DNA of 33,718 bases from Eisenbergiella porci (GCF_009696275.1 NZ_VUMI01000061.1:1-33718); one strand, 5' to 3'; positions 14,192-21,811 are shown, counted from the first letter of the stretch. Program-made: numbers and translations. Notes: generated from the sequence alone by a model not told the origin.

Positions 14192-15513
14192 ATCGAGCGC
14201 TTATTATCTGCTATTTTCAGACGTTCTTTACGAGTTTTCAATTTATTCTTATCGCAAAATTCGTCATAAGCATCCATCTTTTTCAGATATTCTTTACGCA
14301 TGTTCTGATACCGCACTTTAAGCTCCTGCTTTACTTCATCCCCCTTCGCTTCTGCCGCCGCATACTTAAACGCATTCATCCGGCGCCGCAGCTCACGCAG
14401 GTTTCGTTCTGCCGCCCGCTGTTTCTGCTCCAGGTCGTATCGGCGCTTGTTCTTATCATCAGCAAACTGTTCCGTATTATTGGTGCTTATGCCCTTGTAA
14501 TATGGCCCGAAAGAATGACGGCAATTCCACCCACACAGTCCCGCTCCCGTCCCATATCCGGTCATTTTAACAAAATCACCTGCGGACCGGTTCTTCTTCG
14601 GCGAAAACAGATATCGAATCTTTTCCAGGAAGCCAAACTTCCCGGCATTGTCCCGGTCGTCCTGCGGCGTTACACTGTATTTCCGCAGCGCATCATTATG
14701 CCAGTCAATGTCATACACCTTGCCCTGCCATGACATATGGTTTGCTGGCTCATCCTTGTCCGTGTATCGGGCTCCCAGATGTGAAGAAACAATTACCTGC
14801 GACACACCCAGCTCTGCGCAGCGCGTCAGCGATATATCCCCGGCTGCCTGGTTAGCTCCGGTCCTCACCGCCCTGGCTACTGCAACCTCAATCTTGTCCT
14901 TGTGGCCGGAAGGATACGTTACCACGGCCCCGTACTGTGCGCACTGGTCAATTGCATCAGCTACGGCCGTATGGATGGATACCCCGTGTGTCACCTTCCA
15001 GTATGCTTCGTCGCAAGCCCGTATATATTCCTTCTGGCAGGAATCCGCCGTCGTCCCGGTCAGATTGTATAATGTCCCGTTGGTCTTTTCGTATGCCCTT
15101 TTTAACAGGGTTATTTCCTTCTTGGTGAGACTTAGTTCCTTTATTGGCTTATACCGGCCTGTATGAGGCTTGAGAGCGCCCACATCTATATTCTCTGCCC
15201 TCAGAATCTTTTCTGTAAATCTGTCATTGTCCCGTTCTATTTCATTCGCGGCAGCTTCAAATGCCCGGTCTATTTCTTCCTGCAGTTCCAGCATGTGCTC
15301 TTTCAATGTCCGCTGTACTTCGTCCGTAAGCATCCCGGCCTCACGCATCTTGCGCACATCGGAAATTGATGCAGGTATAAGCTCCACTTCCTTTTCCTTG
15401 TCAAAAAGCGTCAGGATACGTTTTGAGACACGCTGTACAAGATATGTATTCAGTTTATCTGCGGCTTCTTCAGCCGCATCCACTATACGCAGCAAGAAAT
15501 CCGGTGTCAGCAT
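14188..15513 (-). CDS. Phage minor capsid protein 2
   Basis: 441 aa, of the minor capsid protein 2 family (PF06152 as I recall), which in SPP1- and A118-like phages is a low-copy head protein bound near the portal. Marks are a helical N-terminus (DAAEEAADKLNTYLVQR), the conserved GARYTDKDEPANHMSWQGKV (residues ~247-266), GLCGWNCRHSFGPYYKG (~325-341) and a basic coiled-coil C-terminus (RNLRELRRRMNAFKYA). The GxCGxNCRH motif is the family signature. It starts 3 bases after the 163-aa minor capsid gene. Confidence 0.9.
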   Translation of the reverse strand: MLTPDFLLRIVDAAEEAADKLNTYLVQRVSKRILTLFDKEKEVELIPASISDVRKMREAGMLTDEVQRTLKEHMLELQEEIDRAFEAAANEIERDNDRFTEKILRAENIDVGALKPHTGRYKPIKELSLTKKEITLLKRAYEKTNGTLYNLTGTTADSCQKEYIRACDEAYWKVTHGVSIHTAVADAIDQCAQYGAVVTYPSGHKDKIEVAVARAVRTGANQAAGDISLTRCAELGVSQVIVSSHLGARYTDKDEPANHMSWQGKVYDIDWHNDALRKYSVTPQDDRDNAGKFGFLEKIRYLFSPKKNRSAGDFVKMTGYGTGAGLCGWNCRHSFGPYYKGISTNNTEQFADDKNKRRYDLEQKQRAAERNLRELRRRMNAFKYAAAEAKGDEVKQELKVRYQNMRKEYLKKMDAYDEFCDKNKLKTRKERLKIADNKRSI

Positions 15514-15516
15514 ATG

Positions 15517-16008
15517 TCAATCTCCCTTCATGGCCCGCCGTGCCACCGCAAGCCAGGATTTTGCATGGTTCTTTTCTGCGGCTTCATCCCAGTGGGCCTC
15601 TGCAGACTCCCGGCCGTAGAAAATAGGCTTCCCGGACGGAACCTTTTTTACCCCCGGGCGGCTCCAATATCCGTATTCCGGGTCATAAAATGCACCCTTA
15701 CCATATACCGGATCCACATATAGCTCCCCTTCGTACTGGTAATGGCCGTAATCGCTGTCTGGTGGGTACAGATAGACTTCCCCGCGGGTAGACTTGTTAA
15801 GGGTATCAGTTTCGGCAATCAACGTCCCGGTATCCATCGGCATATACCGCTGTATATCCTGCCATACCTGCGCATCAAGTGCATCCTGCGCCTTGTCCAG
15901 CCGCTTCCCGAATGCTTCATAGGACACCTTCAGGGAATACCCCGGCCCGCTGCGGTCAATATTAAGCTTCCCGAACATACGGGAGAAGAAATTCTTTCCT
16001 ATCGCCAT
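15517..16008 (-). CDS. Minor capsid protein (Minor_capsid_2 / gp10-like)
   Basis: 163 aa. The core LDKAQDALDAQVWQDIQRYM, PMDTGTLIAET and YGHYQYEGELYVDP matches the minor capsid family of A118-like phages (HK97 gp10-like fold). In related genomes this gene usually lies after the connector genes; here it sits between portal and minor capsid protein 2. A second in-frame stretch (YDPEYGYWSRPGVKKVPSGK) and EAHWDEAAEKNHAKSWLAVA complete the family pattern. Confidence 0.75.
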   Translation of the reverse strand: MAIGKNFFSRMFGKLNIDRSGPGYSLKVSYEAFGKRLDKAQDALDAQVWQDIQRYMPMDTGTLIAETDTLNKSTRGEVYLYPPDSDYGHYQYEGELYVDPVYGKGAFYDPEYGYWSRPGVKKVPSGKPIFYGRESAEAHWDEAAEKNHAKSWLAVARRAMKGD

Positions 16009-16010
16009 CG

Positions 16011-17453
16011 TTATTCCTCATCAAAAAGGCCTTTCTTTTCAGCCCTTTTGTTTTCTGCTTCCATTTCGGCCACAATGGCTTTGGCATCCTCTTCGGAATA
16101 TCCCTCAAATCGCACCAGATACCGCCAGAAGGGATACTTCCCGGCCTGTACATACTGCCAGTTGCGCTCCCGGTCCTCATCCTCATTGTATGTAATGTCC
16201 CCAAAGTCATAATTGACCTCGTAGGATCCTACGGGTGTTATGTCATACAGATCCGCCCACTTATCCAGGGCATACAGAACGTCATTGGTGGCCGCTTCCA
16301 GGCTGTCCCTTATCTGCTTAATGGTCTGTATGGTCTCCCGGTCGTCCGCCTCAACCTGTGTAGCTGTCACCTGCCCGGTCCGGCCATTAAGTACAAACTG
16401 CCCGGTGGAATACCCGCACTTAACCCCCACGCTGTCCAGGTAATGATTGATACCAGTCATACGCTGTTCTGTATTCAGCGCCGGATTAATCTCGTGATAG
16501 TCGTCCCCTTCGGTTCCGCCGGGTATGGCCCGGATATATCTCGGCAGCTCATTCCCCTGGCGGTCTCTCAGGCTTTTTATTCTTTCTGTTATTTTTTGGC
16601 CGGGAGTCATGGAAAATGCATCCCCTACAATGACCAGCTTCTTGCTGTCGTCTATCTCATCGGCCATACGCTGTGATGCAATATCAAGCCGTTTAAGCTC
16701 CGGCATGGCGTTGGAGAAGAACGATACGGGAATATCGCTGTTAACGTCCAGGTTGTTTGCGATAGGCATTCCGAAAACGGCAAATAAAGGCTTTTCCAGC
16801 CCTGATATGGTCGCTTCCGGCATCAATCCCGCCCAGGGGCTCCCCTCAATATTAATTTCCTTGCCTATGCTGCCGTCCGCATCACTCTTGTACACCCGGT
16901 TAGACACCTTATATACAGGGTCTACGGCAGGTATCATGTTCTCAAAACGGTGATATTCCAGCCGGGTAAAGAAAACCTTCCCCTGCCGCTGCCGGTCGAT
17001 GAATACCCCTCCATCAATTTTCCCGTCGTCGTCGCAGGAAGTGGGCACAAAGTTATCCGGCAGCACATAGTCCAGGCTCTTCCCGTTGGGCTTGATTACA
17101 ATGTATCCGAATGCACATGCATACTCACACTTATCATACATCATCCGGGCCCGGTACTTGTCTATCTGCTTCTGCAGCCATGCCGCCCTGGCAGAACCTT
17201 CCACGGTAATTCCCAGGGCAAGGGTAGTAAGCCGCGCTGTTTCATTGCACAGCTTTTTGGCAAAATTAATTGTTTCCAGCTCTCTTCCCGGTTCATGGCA
17301 TACCCATTCGGGCTGCCCGGTATATGTGCCGTACCACCGCCGCTGCTCCCGCTGCATAATAGCAGACATTAATGTGTCAACCTTAAAGCAATCTTGTGCC
17401 TCTCTCTGGAACAACGATTCCCACCACCTTTTAATTTCTCTTATCAGTCCCAT
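16011..17453 (-). CDS. Portal protein, SPP1 Gp6-like
   Basis: 480 aa, starting MGLIREIKRWWESLFQREAQ. Portal family signs are NFAKKLCNETARLTTL near residue 70, the stem/wing region (YVLPDNFVPTSCDDDGKIDG), SNAMPELKRLDIASQRMADE, and the C-terminal crown (TQVEADDRETIQTIKQIRDS, EDRERNWQYVQAGKYPFW). Size and order (after terminase, before minor capsid genes) fit the SPP1-type portal, which forms the 12-subunit DNA entry ring. Confidence 0.9.
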   Translation of the reverse strand: MGLIREIKRWWESLFQREAQDCFKVDTLMSAIMQREQRRWYGTYTGQPEWVCHEPGRELETINFAKKLCNETARLTTLALGITVEGSARAAWLQKQIDKYRARMMYDKCEYACAFGYIVIKPNGKSLDYVLPDNFVPTSCDDDGKIDGGVFIDRQRQGKVFFTRLEYHRFENMIPAVDPVYKVSNRVYKSDADGSIGKEINIEGSPWAGLMPEATISGLEKPLFAVFGMPIANNLDVNSDIPVSFFSNAMPELKRLDIASQRMADEIDDSKKLVIVGDAFSMTPGQKITERIKSLRDRQGNELPRYIRAIPGGTEGDDYHEINPALNTEQRMTGINHYLDSVGVKCGYSTGQFVLNGRTGQVTATQVEADDRETIQTIKQIRDSLEAATNDVLYALDKWADLYDITPVGSYEVNYDFGDITYNEDEDRERNWQYVQAGKYPFWRYLVRFEGYSEEDAKAIVAEMEAENKRAEKKGLFDEE

Positions 17454-17457
17454 GCTC

Positions 17458-17694
17458 TCACTTCCTCTGTTTCTGCAAATTCTGAATAGCAGTCATGAAA
17501 CGACAGGTATCATCAACCATTTTCTTCCTATTCTCTGGCTTTTTCATTTCTTCGATGCTCTCATGAAATGCTTTTTCTACATCAGGATACTGTTTAAATA
17601 ACTCACGAACGGCTTTGCGGCAACAATCTGAGCATTTATCAGTACTCCCTATCTGCGGTAATTCTTTTCCACATACAATGCATTTTTTCATCAT
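17458..17694 (-). CDS. Small zinc-finger-like protein between terminase and portal
   Basis: 78 aa: MMKKCIVCGKELPQIGSTDK, CSDCCRKAVRELFKQYP, then a helical charged tail (IEEMKKPENRKKMVDDTC). Two Cys pairs (CIVC at 5-8 and CSDC at 21-24) suggest one zinc ribbon. Its ATG overlaps the terminase stop (ATGA), with GGAGGGGAAATAACGC as binding site. Function unknown; the position could suggest a packaging accessory role. Confidence 0.7.
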   Translation of the reverse strand: MMKKCIVCGKELPQIGSTDKCSDCCRKAVRELFKQYPDVEKAFHESIEEMKKPENRKKMVDDTCRFMTAIQNLQKQRK

Positions 17695-19316
17695 GCGTTA
17701 TTTCCCCTCCTGTTGTAGAAGCTCTCATATGAGTACCGCAGCGCGTCTATGCCGTGGTTGTCCCTGTCAGGATAACCGGAAATGATGTTCCCGTCCTTAT
17801 CCCTGTCATACTCATACTTCTTGATCTCATTTCCTGTTTTCGGTGTGCGGGCCATATCAATAACAATCGTTTTACCCTGCAGCCACTTCATACCGTATTC
17901 AACGGAGCCGGGTCCCTTAATGGCCGCCCTGGCCTGAATACCCATGTCCTTATAGTCAGCCACAGATTTTTTCTCCTGGTTATCGCAGGTAATCATATAA
18001 TCTTCATACCCGCGCTCAAGTATCCACTGCGCCGTGGCTACGTTCTTCTGCTTATTGACATAGTTTTCATCGATTAGGTATATGGTTTCCCTGGCAGCAT
18101 CATAGTAAGACCGGATAAACGCATACGGATCGGGATACCAGCCCCAGTCAACGCCTTGATAGATACAGTCAAAGGAAGCAATTTCTTCGTCGGTAATGGT
18201 ACGCTCTTCAATAAATTCAAAGACATTGCCACCGGTTCCGTTCGCTTCTCCCTCATATTCATTGGCATATGCTGTCGGATTCACCTCTTTCAGATGCTCG
18301 GCATCATCAAGGAATTTCTTTCCCAGCCACTCCGCCGGTACATCCTTATATGTACTATGCTGCACGACGGCATCCGCTTTTGTGAGCTTCACCTCTGCGA
18401 CATACTCATTCGCCCAATTGTTTTTGCTTCTGGGTGGGTTAAAGGACTTAAACTTATACGCAACGTCGCCGCCACGGATTGCCGACTGCTCAATATTACG
18501 GATTTCCTCTGGTCCCGCGAACTGGTCAAGTTCCTCAAACCATATGATTCCGATATAGCCAAACTCCGGCTTGATGGATTTTATCTTAAGCGGATCGTCG
18601 GCGCCACGGAAGAATATCTTCTGCCCGGTTGGCTTGTACACAATTTCCAGGGGAGAAACCTTATACTCAAACTGTTCCTCTAAATCCATTTTTTGTATTG
18701 CCCACTTAATCTGAGCATATACAGAATCCCTTATTGTGTTGCCAACCTTACGTAACACAAGCGCGTGCATATCATGATTGTTTTTAATGAGCTCATTGAT
18801 AATGCATGAGATAGCAGAGGATTTTGTGGAACCACGGCCTCCAGGAAGAACATACTCACTGTGCTTTCCCCGCCGGATGTCCCGCACCATCGGATGGAAC
18901 ACATCGGCAACAATATCCAGGTCCATGTGATAGCACTTGGCGTTCCTGGCCTCTTCCATTGCCTTTTCCTTGGCTTCCTGTTCCTCTTTAATCTTCAACG
19001 CCTTTTCCAGGTCATTTGCTGCCTTAAGGCGGTCAGTAAGAGCCGCGTCCATCCCGAATGCGTCTTTCTCTTCCCCCTTCATTACCCGCAGCCGGAACGC
19101 CTGTATATCTTCCAAGGATACAAGCCGGGTAGCTTCCACTTTCCCTTGCCGTTCTGCTATATAAGCGGCCACGTGAGTTTTCTTGAGGTTATCCGCTCCT
19201 ATCCTATACGCAGTCTTTTCAGAGTACCCGGCGCGCTTTGCTGCCTGTGTTGCGTTGCCTGTCTCAAGGTAGTAATCCGCAAAGGCTTTTTGCTTTATGG
19301 TCAGTTTCTGTTCCAT
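17691..19316 (-). CDS. terL: Fused small/large terminase subunit
   Basis: 541 aa, longer than the usual ~430 aa large subunit. Residues ~1-60 (LTIKQKAFADYYLETGNATQ, KRAGYSEKTAYRIGADNL) are the HTH of a small terminase (Terminase_2 type); ~60-125 is a charged linker helix. From ~130 the large subunit begins: Walker A GGRGSTKS (159-166), Walker B IGIIWFEEL (~255-263), then the RNase H-like nuclease with acidic residues in QGVDWGWYPDP (D390), ITCDNQEKK (D445) and DRDNHGIDALRYSYE near the end. No separate terS gene is seen upstream. It recognises and cuts phage DNA and drives packaging. Confidence 0.9.
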   Translation of the reverse strand: MEQKLTIKQKAFADYYLETGNATQAAKRAGYSEKTAYRIGADNLKKTHVAAYIAERQGKVEATRLVSLEDIQAFRLRVMKGEEKDAFGMDAALTDRLKAANDLEKALKIKEEQEAKEKAMEEARNAKCYHMDLDIVADVFHPMVRDIRRGKHSEYVLPGGRGSTKSSAISCIINELIKNNHDMHALVLRKVGNTIRDSVYAQIKWAIQKMDLEEQFEYKVSPLEIVYKPTGQKIFFRGADDPLKIKSIKPEFGYIGIIWFEELDQFAGPEEIRNIEQSAIRGGDVAYKFKSFNPPRSKNNWANEYVAEVKLTKADAVVQHSTYKDVPAEWLGKKFLDDAEHLKEVNPTAYANEYEGEANGTGGNVFEFIEERTITDEEIASFDCIYQGVDWGWYPDPYAFIRSYYDAARETIYLIDENYVNKQKNVATAQWILERGYEDYMITCDNQEKKSVADYKDMGIQARAAIKGPGSVEYGMKWLQGKTIVIDMARTPKTGNEIKKYEYDRDKDGNIISGYPDRDNHGIDALRYSYESFYNRRGNNA

Positions 19317-19570
19317 GCAGTCACCGCCTTATATATATCCAGCAGGCAGAATATTACCTCAGGCATGGAGCATGTCCGCAGTATTTCATAATCCATATTT
19401 TTCCATTCCTCTTTCTTGGCAGAGTAGTAGTCTATGGGAGTGCATATCCGGTATGAGGTTATCATGCGCTTCTGGTCGGCAGAATAGAACTGGTTACTAT
19501 TCACCTTGATAATCAATCCTGCCTTTACAATTGCGGTCTGTAATTTTTTCATTCTGCCATTCAAGTTCAT
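19301..19570 (-). CDS. Small protein preceding terminase
   Basis: 89 aa from the ATG at 19570 (MNLNGRMKKLQTAIVKAGLI), chosen because AAGGA sits 7-8 bases upstream; the longer frame reaching 19684 would run through the promoter and leader hairpin. The rest reads IIKVNSNQFYSADQKRMIT, SYRICTPIDYYSAKKEEWK and PEVIFCLLDIYKAVTAW. The 3' end overlaps the terminase start by 16 bases. It is the first gene of the late transcript. I do not recognise it; the small alpha/beta layout offers no firm function. Confidence 0.65.
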   Translation of the reverse strand: MNLNGRMKKLQTAIVKAGLIIKVNSNQFYSADQKRMITSYRICTPIDYYSAKKEEWKNMDYEILRTCSMPEVIFCLLDIYKAVTAWNRN

Positions 19571-19616
19571 GCGCTGGTCCTTCTTGTCTCTTTTCTGGTT
19601 GTTATTTACAACGCAA

Positions 19617-19657
19617 AGAGCCAGATACGCAACTGTGTTGTCCGCGTACCTGGCTCT
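19617..19657 (-). promoter_or_regulatory. Leader hairpin of late operon
   Basis: Between the late promoter and the first gene, the minus-strand RNA can form a 14-bp stem: AGAGCCAGGTACGC with GCGTATCTGGCTCT, loop 13 bases. The single non-Watson-Crick position is a G·U on the minus strand but an A·C clash on the plus strand, so the structure fits minus-strand RNA. The tail is CTCTTTGCG, too poor in U for a strong terminator. A leader attenuator or antitermination element is possible. Confidence 0.5.
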
Positions 19658-19672
19658 TGGCTCTATACGCAG

Positions 19673-19701
19673 AGTATAACACATAGTTATATCATTTTCA
19701 A
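19673..19701 (-). promoter_or_regulatory. Late operon promoter
   Basis: TTGAAA (19701..19696), 17-base spacer, TATACT (19678..19673), in the gap after the integrase stop. It is close to sigma-70 consensus and points at the terminase-to-fibre block. Confidence 0.75.
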
Positions 19702-19722
19702 TATTAATAATTTGTAATTATA

Positions 19723-20754
19723 TCATGCCACCTCCATATACCTTGCCGCCTCTCTATGAATGCGCTTTTGGCTCCGGGCAATATACCGCTTGGTTGTCTC
19801 CGGGCTCCGGTGTCCCATAAGCTCCTGAAGCGTCTCAAGCGGGCATCCCTTATCTGCCATCCGGGTTGCAAAAGTCCGGCGGAATACATGGACGGTGAGA
19901 ACCTTATCCAGCCCCGCACGTACCCCGATAGCCTTTGTTATGTCCTCTATCGCGCTTTTCCCTAATCTACGGGGAATCCCGTGGTATGTCCGGTTTGTCA
20001 CAAATAGTGCTGGATTGCTGTCCTTCCTTCTCTCCAGGTACATGATAAGGTGCAGCTTTGCTCTGGCATCCAGTACCACCGTGCGGATCCTGTCCGACTT
20101 CTCCCCGCGGAATGTCACTGTTCCGGCCGTAAAGTTAACATCCGATATGTTCATGGCGGCTGCCTCACCTACACGCACACCCGTTGAAAACAAGAAGTCC
20201 GTCAGCGCTTCGTCCCTTATTGTCTTTTCCACGTCCCTTACGGCCACTTCCTCTTCCAGCGTCAGGTGGATGTTCTCTGTATCCAGCGGTTTCATTCCTT
20301 TTATGGTTTTTACTGGATGCATCGTTATGTATCCTTCATCATGCAAAAAAGTGAAGAAACTGGATAGATTACGCTTTGTATTTACCAATGTGTTTTGGCT
20401 TACATTAAGGGAACGTGCAGCCAGGAAGTATTTTATATCATCCTTTGTTATTTCTCGGTAATTTTTATTTAAAAAGTAGAATAACTGGCGAACCGATAGC
20501 CTGTATTGTGCCAGGGAACTTTCCTTGCATCCCTCAAGCTTTTTATTCGCACAGAAAATCCGAATCATATAATCATTATCATCTGTCCAGGTTGACAGCT
20601 CGGTGCTCTCTTCCTCGACTCTCAGGCCATGAAGCTTCGTCCGCAGCACATTATCTAAGGCCTGTAATTGTACTGTTTCCAAAATAGTTGACATTGCAGT
20701 AATAACGCTTTGTATTACCAGCTCTTTATTTGTTAGATTTCCAGAATTTACCAT
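19723..20754 (-). CDS. int: Tyrosine recombinase / integrase
   Basis: 343 aa when started at ATG 20754 (MVNSGNLTNKELVIQSVITA); an in-frame extension to 20907 would cross the promoter, hairpins and SOS box and is rejected. The N-terminal helical arm and SAM-like core-binding domain occupy ~50-145. The catalytic domain has R194 (STGVRVGEAAAM), H289-x-x-R292 (VHVFRRTFAT), H315 (ELMGHRSPETT) and nucleophile Y324 (TKRYIARS), so it should be active. It belongs to the XerC/D-like group common in Lachnospiraceae elements. It sits between early and late genes rather than at an end. Besides attP integration it might act on the fibre inversion sites. Confidence 0.9.
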   Translation of the reverse strand: MVNSGNLTNKELVIQSVITAMSTILETVQLQALDNVLRTKLHGLRVEEESTELSTWTDDNDYMIRIFCANKKLEGCKESSLAQYRLSVRQLFYFLNKNYREITKDDIKYFLAARSLNVSQNTLVNTKRNLSSFFTFLHDEGYITMHPVKTIKGMKPLDTENIHLTLEEEVAVRDVEKTIRDEALTDFLFSTGVRVGEAAAMNISDVNFTAGTVTFRGEKSDRIRTVVLDARAKLHLIMYLERRKDSNPALFVTNRTYHGIPRRLGKSAIEDITKAIGVRAGLDKVLTVHVFRRTFATRMADKGCPLETLQELMGHRSPETTKRYIARSQKRIHREAARYMEVA

Positions 20755-20785
20755 ACCTACACCCGTTTCCTTCCTGCCGAGAATA

Positions 20786-20794
20786 TGGTATAAT
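20786..20794 (+). promoter_or_regulatory. Extended -10 promoter and palindrome upstream of int
   Basis: TGGTATAAT on the plus strand is an extended -10 element without a clear -35. It lies inside an imperfect palindrome, GAGAATAT ggtata ATAATCTC (20779..20800), that a repressor could bind. It points away from int, into the hairpin at 20811..20855. Confidence 0.45.
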
Positions 20795-20800
20795 AATCTC

Positions 20801-20855
20801 AGCGACATAAGCGGTGCATGATTCTCTTGGCGGGGGACGTGCACCGCAGCTTTTT
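20801..20855 (+). ncRNA. Putative plus-strand small RNA with terminator
   Basis: Starting just after the extended -10, ~55 bases end in a hairpin GCGGTGCA (20811..20818) / TGCACCGC (20840..20847) followed by AGCTTTTTG. The arrangement promoter-hairpin-T-tract suggests a short RNA antisense to the int 5' leader. No peptide is visible. The hairpin could instead be a protein-binding repeat or part of attP. Confidence 0.35.
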
Positions 20856-20865
20856 GTCCAGTTAT

Positions 20866-20879
20866 CGAACATATGTTCT
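20866..20879. promoter_or_regulatory. LexA-type SOS box
   Basis: CGAACATATGTTCT contains the perfect palindrome GAACATATGTTC and fits the Gram-positive LexA box (CGAAC-N4-GTTCG type). It lies between the small membrane-protein gene and int, so the host SOS response could control int or the plus-strand transcript. Confidence 0.6.
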
Positions 20880-20896
20880 TTAATGTGCATTTTTTT

Positions 20897-20924
20897 GGCA
20901 GCTCCATAAAGAGCTGCCATTTTT
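20897..20924 (+). terminator. Strong plus-strand terminator upstream of int
   Basis: GGCAGCTC cataaa GAGCTGCC followed by ATTTTTG, an 8-bp perfect stem. On the minus strand the hairpin is followed by A residues, so it acts mainly on plus-strand transcripts, preventing them from entering the early operon. Confidence 0.65.
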
Positions 20925-20938
20925 GATATATTCAGTTT

Positions 20939-21049
20939 TCAATCCAACAGTTGTTCCTCATGCCGCATCTTAATACAAGCAGTTACGGCCAGTATGTACC
21001 CAGTTGCGATTATGCAGCATACTGTAATTGCTACTACCTTAATAATCAT
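20939..21049 (-). CDS. 36-aa single-span membrane protein
   Basis: The frame starts at ATG 21049, two bases after the stop of the upstream gene, with GGAGAATAGGG as binding site inside that gene's end. The peptide is MIIKVVAITVCCIIATGYIL followed by AVTACIKMRHEEQLLD: one hydrophobic segment (~residues 4-25) and a short charged tail, presumably cytoplasmic. It is the last gene of the small-gene cluster before the SOS box. Function unknown. Confidence 0.6.
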   Translation of the reverse strand: MIIKVVAITVCCIIATGYILAVTACIKMRHEEQLLD

Positions 21050-21051
21050 CC

Positions 21052-21321
21052 CTATTCTCCATTAATTACTTTTCGCATACGCTTTTTTAGCACCATCTGG
21101 CACCCACATTCCGGGCAGTCCATAGCATCATATATATCATTTTCGCTCGGACTACCATTTAATGCTGCATTGATTCCCCCACTCACAATCTTATCCCTGA
21201 CAACATATTCTGCTTTTGGATACACCCGTTTTCCGCATACTTTGCAGGTTATTTTGTTAATATTTCTTGTTTCTTCAGGAATGAAAGTTCCACGCTTTCT
21301 CCATTGTCTATCTCTTCTCAT
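21052..21321 (-). CDS. Zinc-ribbon small protein
   Basis: 89 aa from ATG 21321 (MRRDRQWRKRGTFIPEETRN); the GTG three codons upstream has no separate binding site. Cys pairs are in TCKVCGKRVYPKAEY and MDCPECGCQMVLKK, a typical two-knuckle zinc ribbon, around a middle that reads VVRDKIVSGGINAALNGSPS. Basic ends suggest nucleic acid binding. It is common in type in Clostridia phages but of unknown role. Confidence 0.65.
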   Translation of the reverse strand: MRRDRQWRKRGTFIPEETRNINKITCKVCGKRVYPKAEYVVRDKIVSGGINAALNGSPSENDIYDAMDCPECGCQMVLKKRMRKVINGE

Positions 21322-21358
21322 TATCTTCACCTTCTTCGTTAAATTTCAGTTTAACCGG

Positions 21359-21592
21359 CTAATCCGCTTTTTTAGGACACCATGCAGGGGATGTTTTAAT
21401 CGTAACTTCATGCGACCACGGTTTTCCAAAACACAGAAATCCTTCCATTTTCTGAATCCTATGATGCGAAAAGTAATCTGCGATATATTTCGTGTCTGGA
21501 TGTTCGCACCAAAAACTCGGTCTGCTATTTTCGGGCCGCCCCCGATCCTTGCAAAATTCGCATTCACTGCACTTTATATTTCTTTTCTGCAT
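21359..21592 (-). CDS. Cys-rich small phage protein
   Basis: 77 aa: MQKRNIKCSECEFCKDRGRP, FWCEHPDTKYIADYF, HRIQKMEGFLCFGKPWSHEV, then TSPAWCPKK. Six or more Cys, with the frame C-x2-C-x2-C ... WC-x-HP ... WCP-x-K, recur in the neighbour at 21623. It probably binds metal. Binding site GGAGGTGTCGG before the ATG. A linker repeat (21607..21616) separates it from the gene upstream. Confidence 0.7.
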   Translation of the reverse strand: MQKRNIKCSECEFCKDRGRPENSRPSFWCEHPDTKYIADYFSHHRIQKMEGFLCFGKPWSHEVTIKTSPAWCPKKAD

Positions 21593-21622
21593 TCCGACAC
21601 CTCCATTAAATCCTCATTATAC

Positions 21623-21811
21623 TTAGCTTTTTAGCGGGCACCAATCCGGTACTCGTTTCTTGCTATGATATCTCCCATGATACAAACCTTTGATTTTACA
21701 GACTTCGGTGTGTTTACAGACATTTCCCGCAGGCTTACCCTGTTCTTTCCACACTTCTCCATATTCGCATTTCATGCATGGATGCAACTCTGCGCGGCTG
21801 TTAAATTCCAT
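21623..21811 (-). CDS. Cys-rich small phage protein, paralogue-like
   Basis: 62 aa: MEFNSRAELHPCMKCEYGEV, KPAGNVCKHTEVCKIKG, then RVPDWCPLKS. It shares with 21359..21592 the layout of an N-terminal C-x2-C, a central C-x-H pair and a terminal WCP-x-K. Possibly a diverged duplicate. Binding site GGGAGGAAATAGG. Preceded by a linker repeat that overlaps the end of the gene upstream. Confidence 0.7.
   Translation of the reverse strand: MEFNSRAELHPCMKCEYGEVWKEQGKPAGNVCKHTEVCKIKGLYHGRYHSKKRVPDWCPLKS

Noticed and set aside
15161-15180. Similarity of GTATGAGGCTT...AGCGCC with 25338..25358
   Set aside because: Short, in unrelated contexts (one coding, one at a gene end), with several mismatches; probably chance.
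20755-20907. Longer integrase N-terminus from ATG 20907
   Set aside because: It would translate through the SOS box, a hairpin and the promoter region; the peptide lacks family similarity and the ATG at 20754 gives the usual length.
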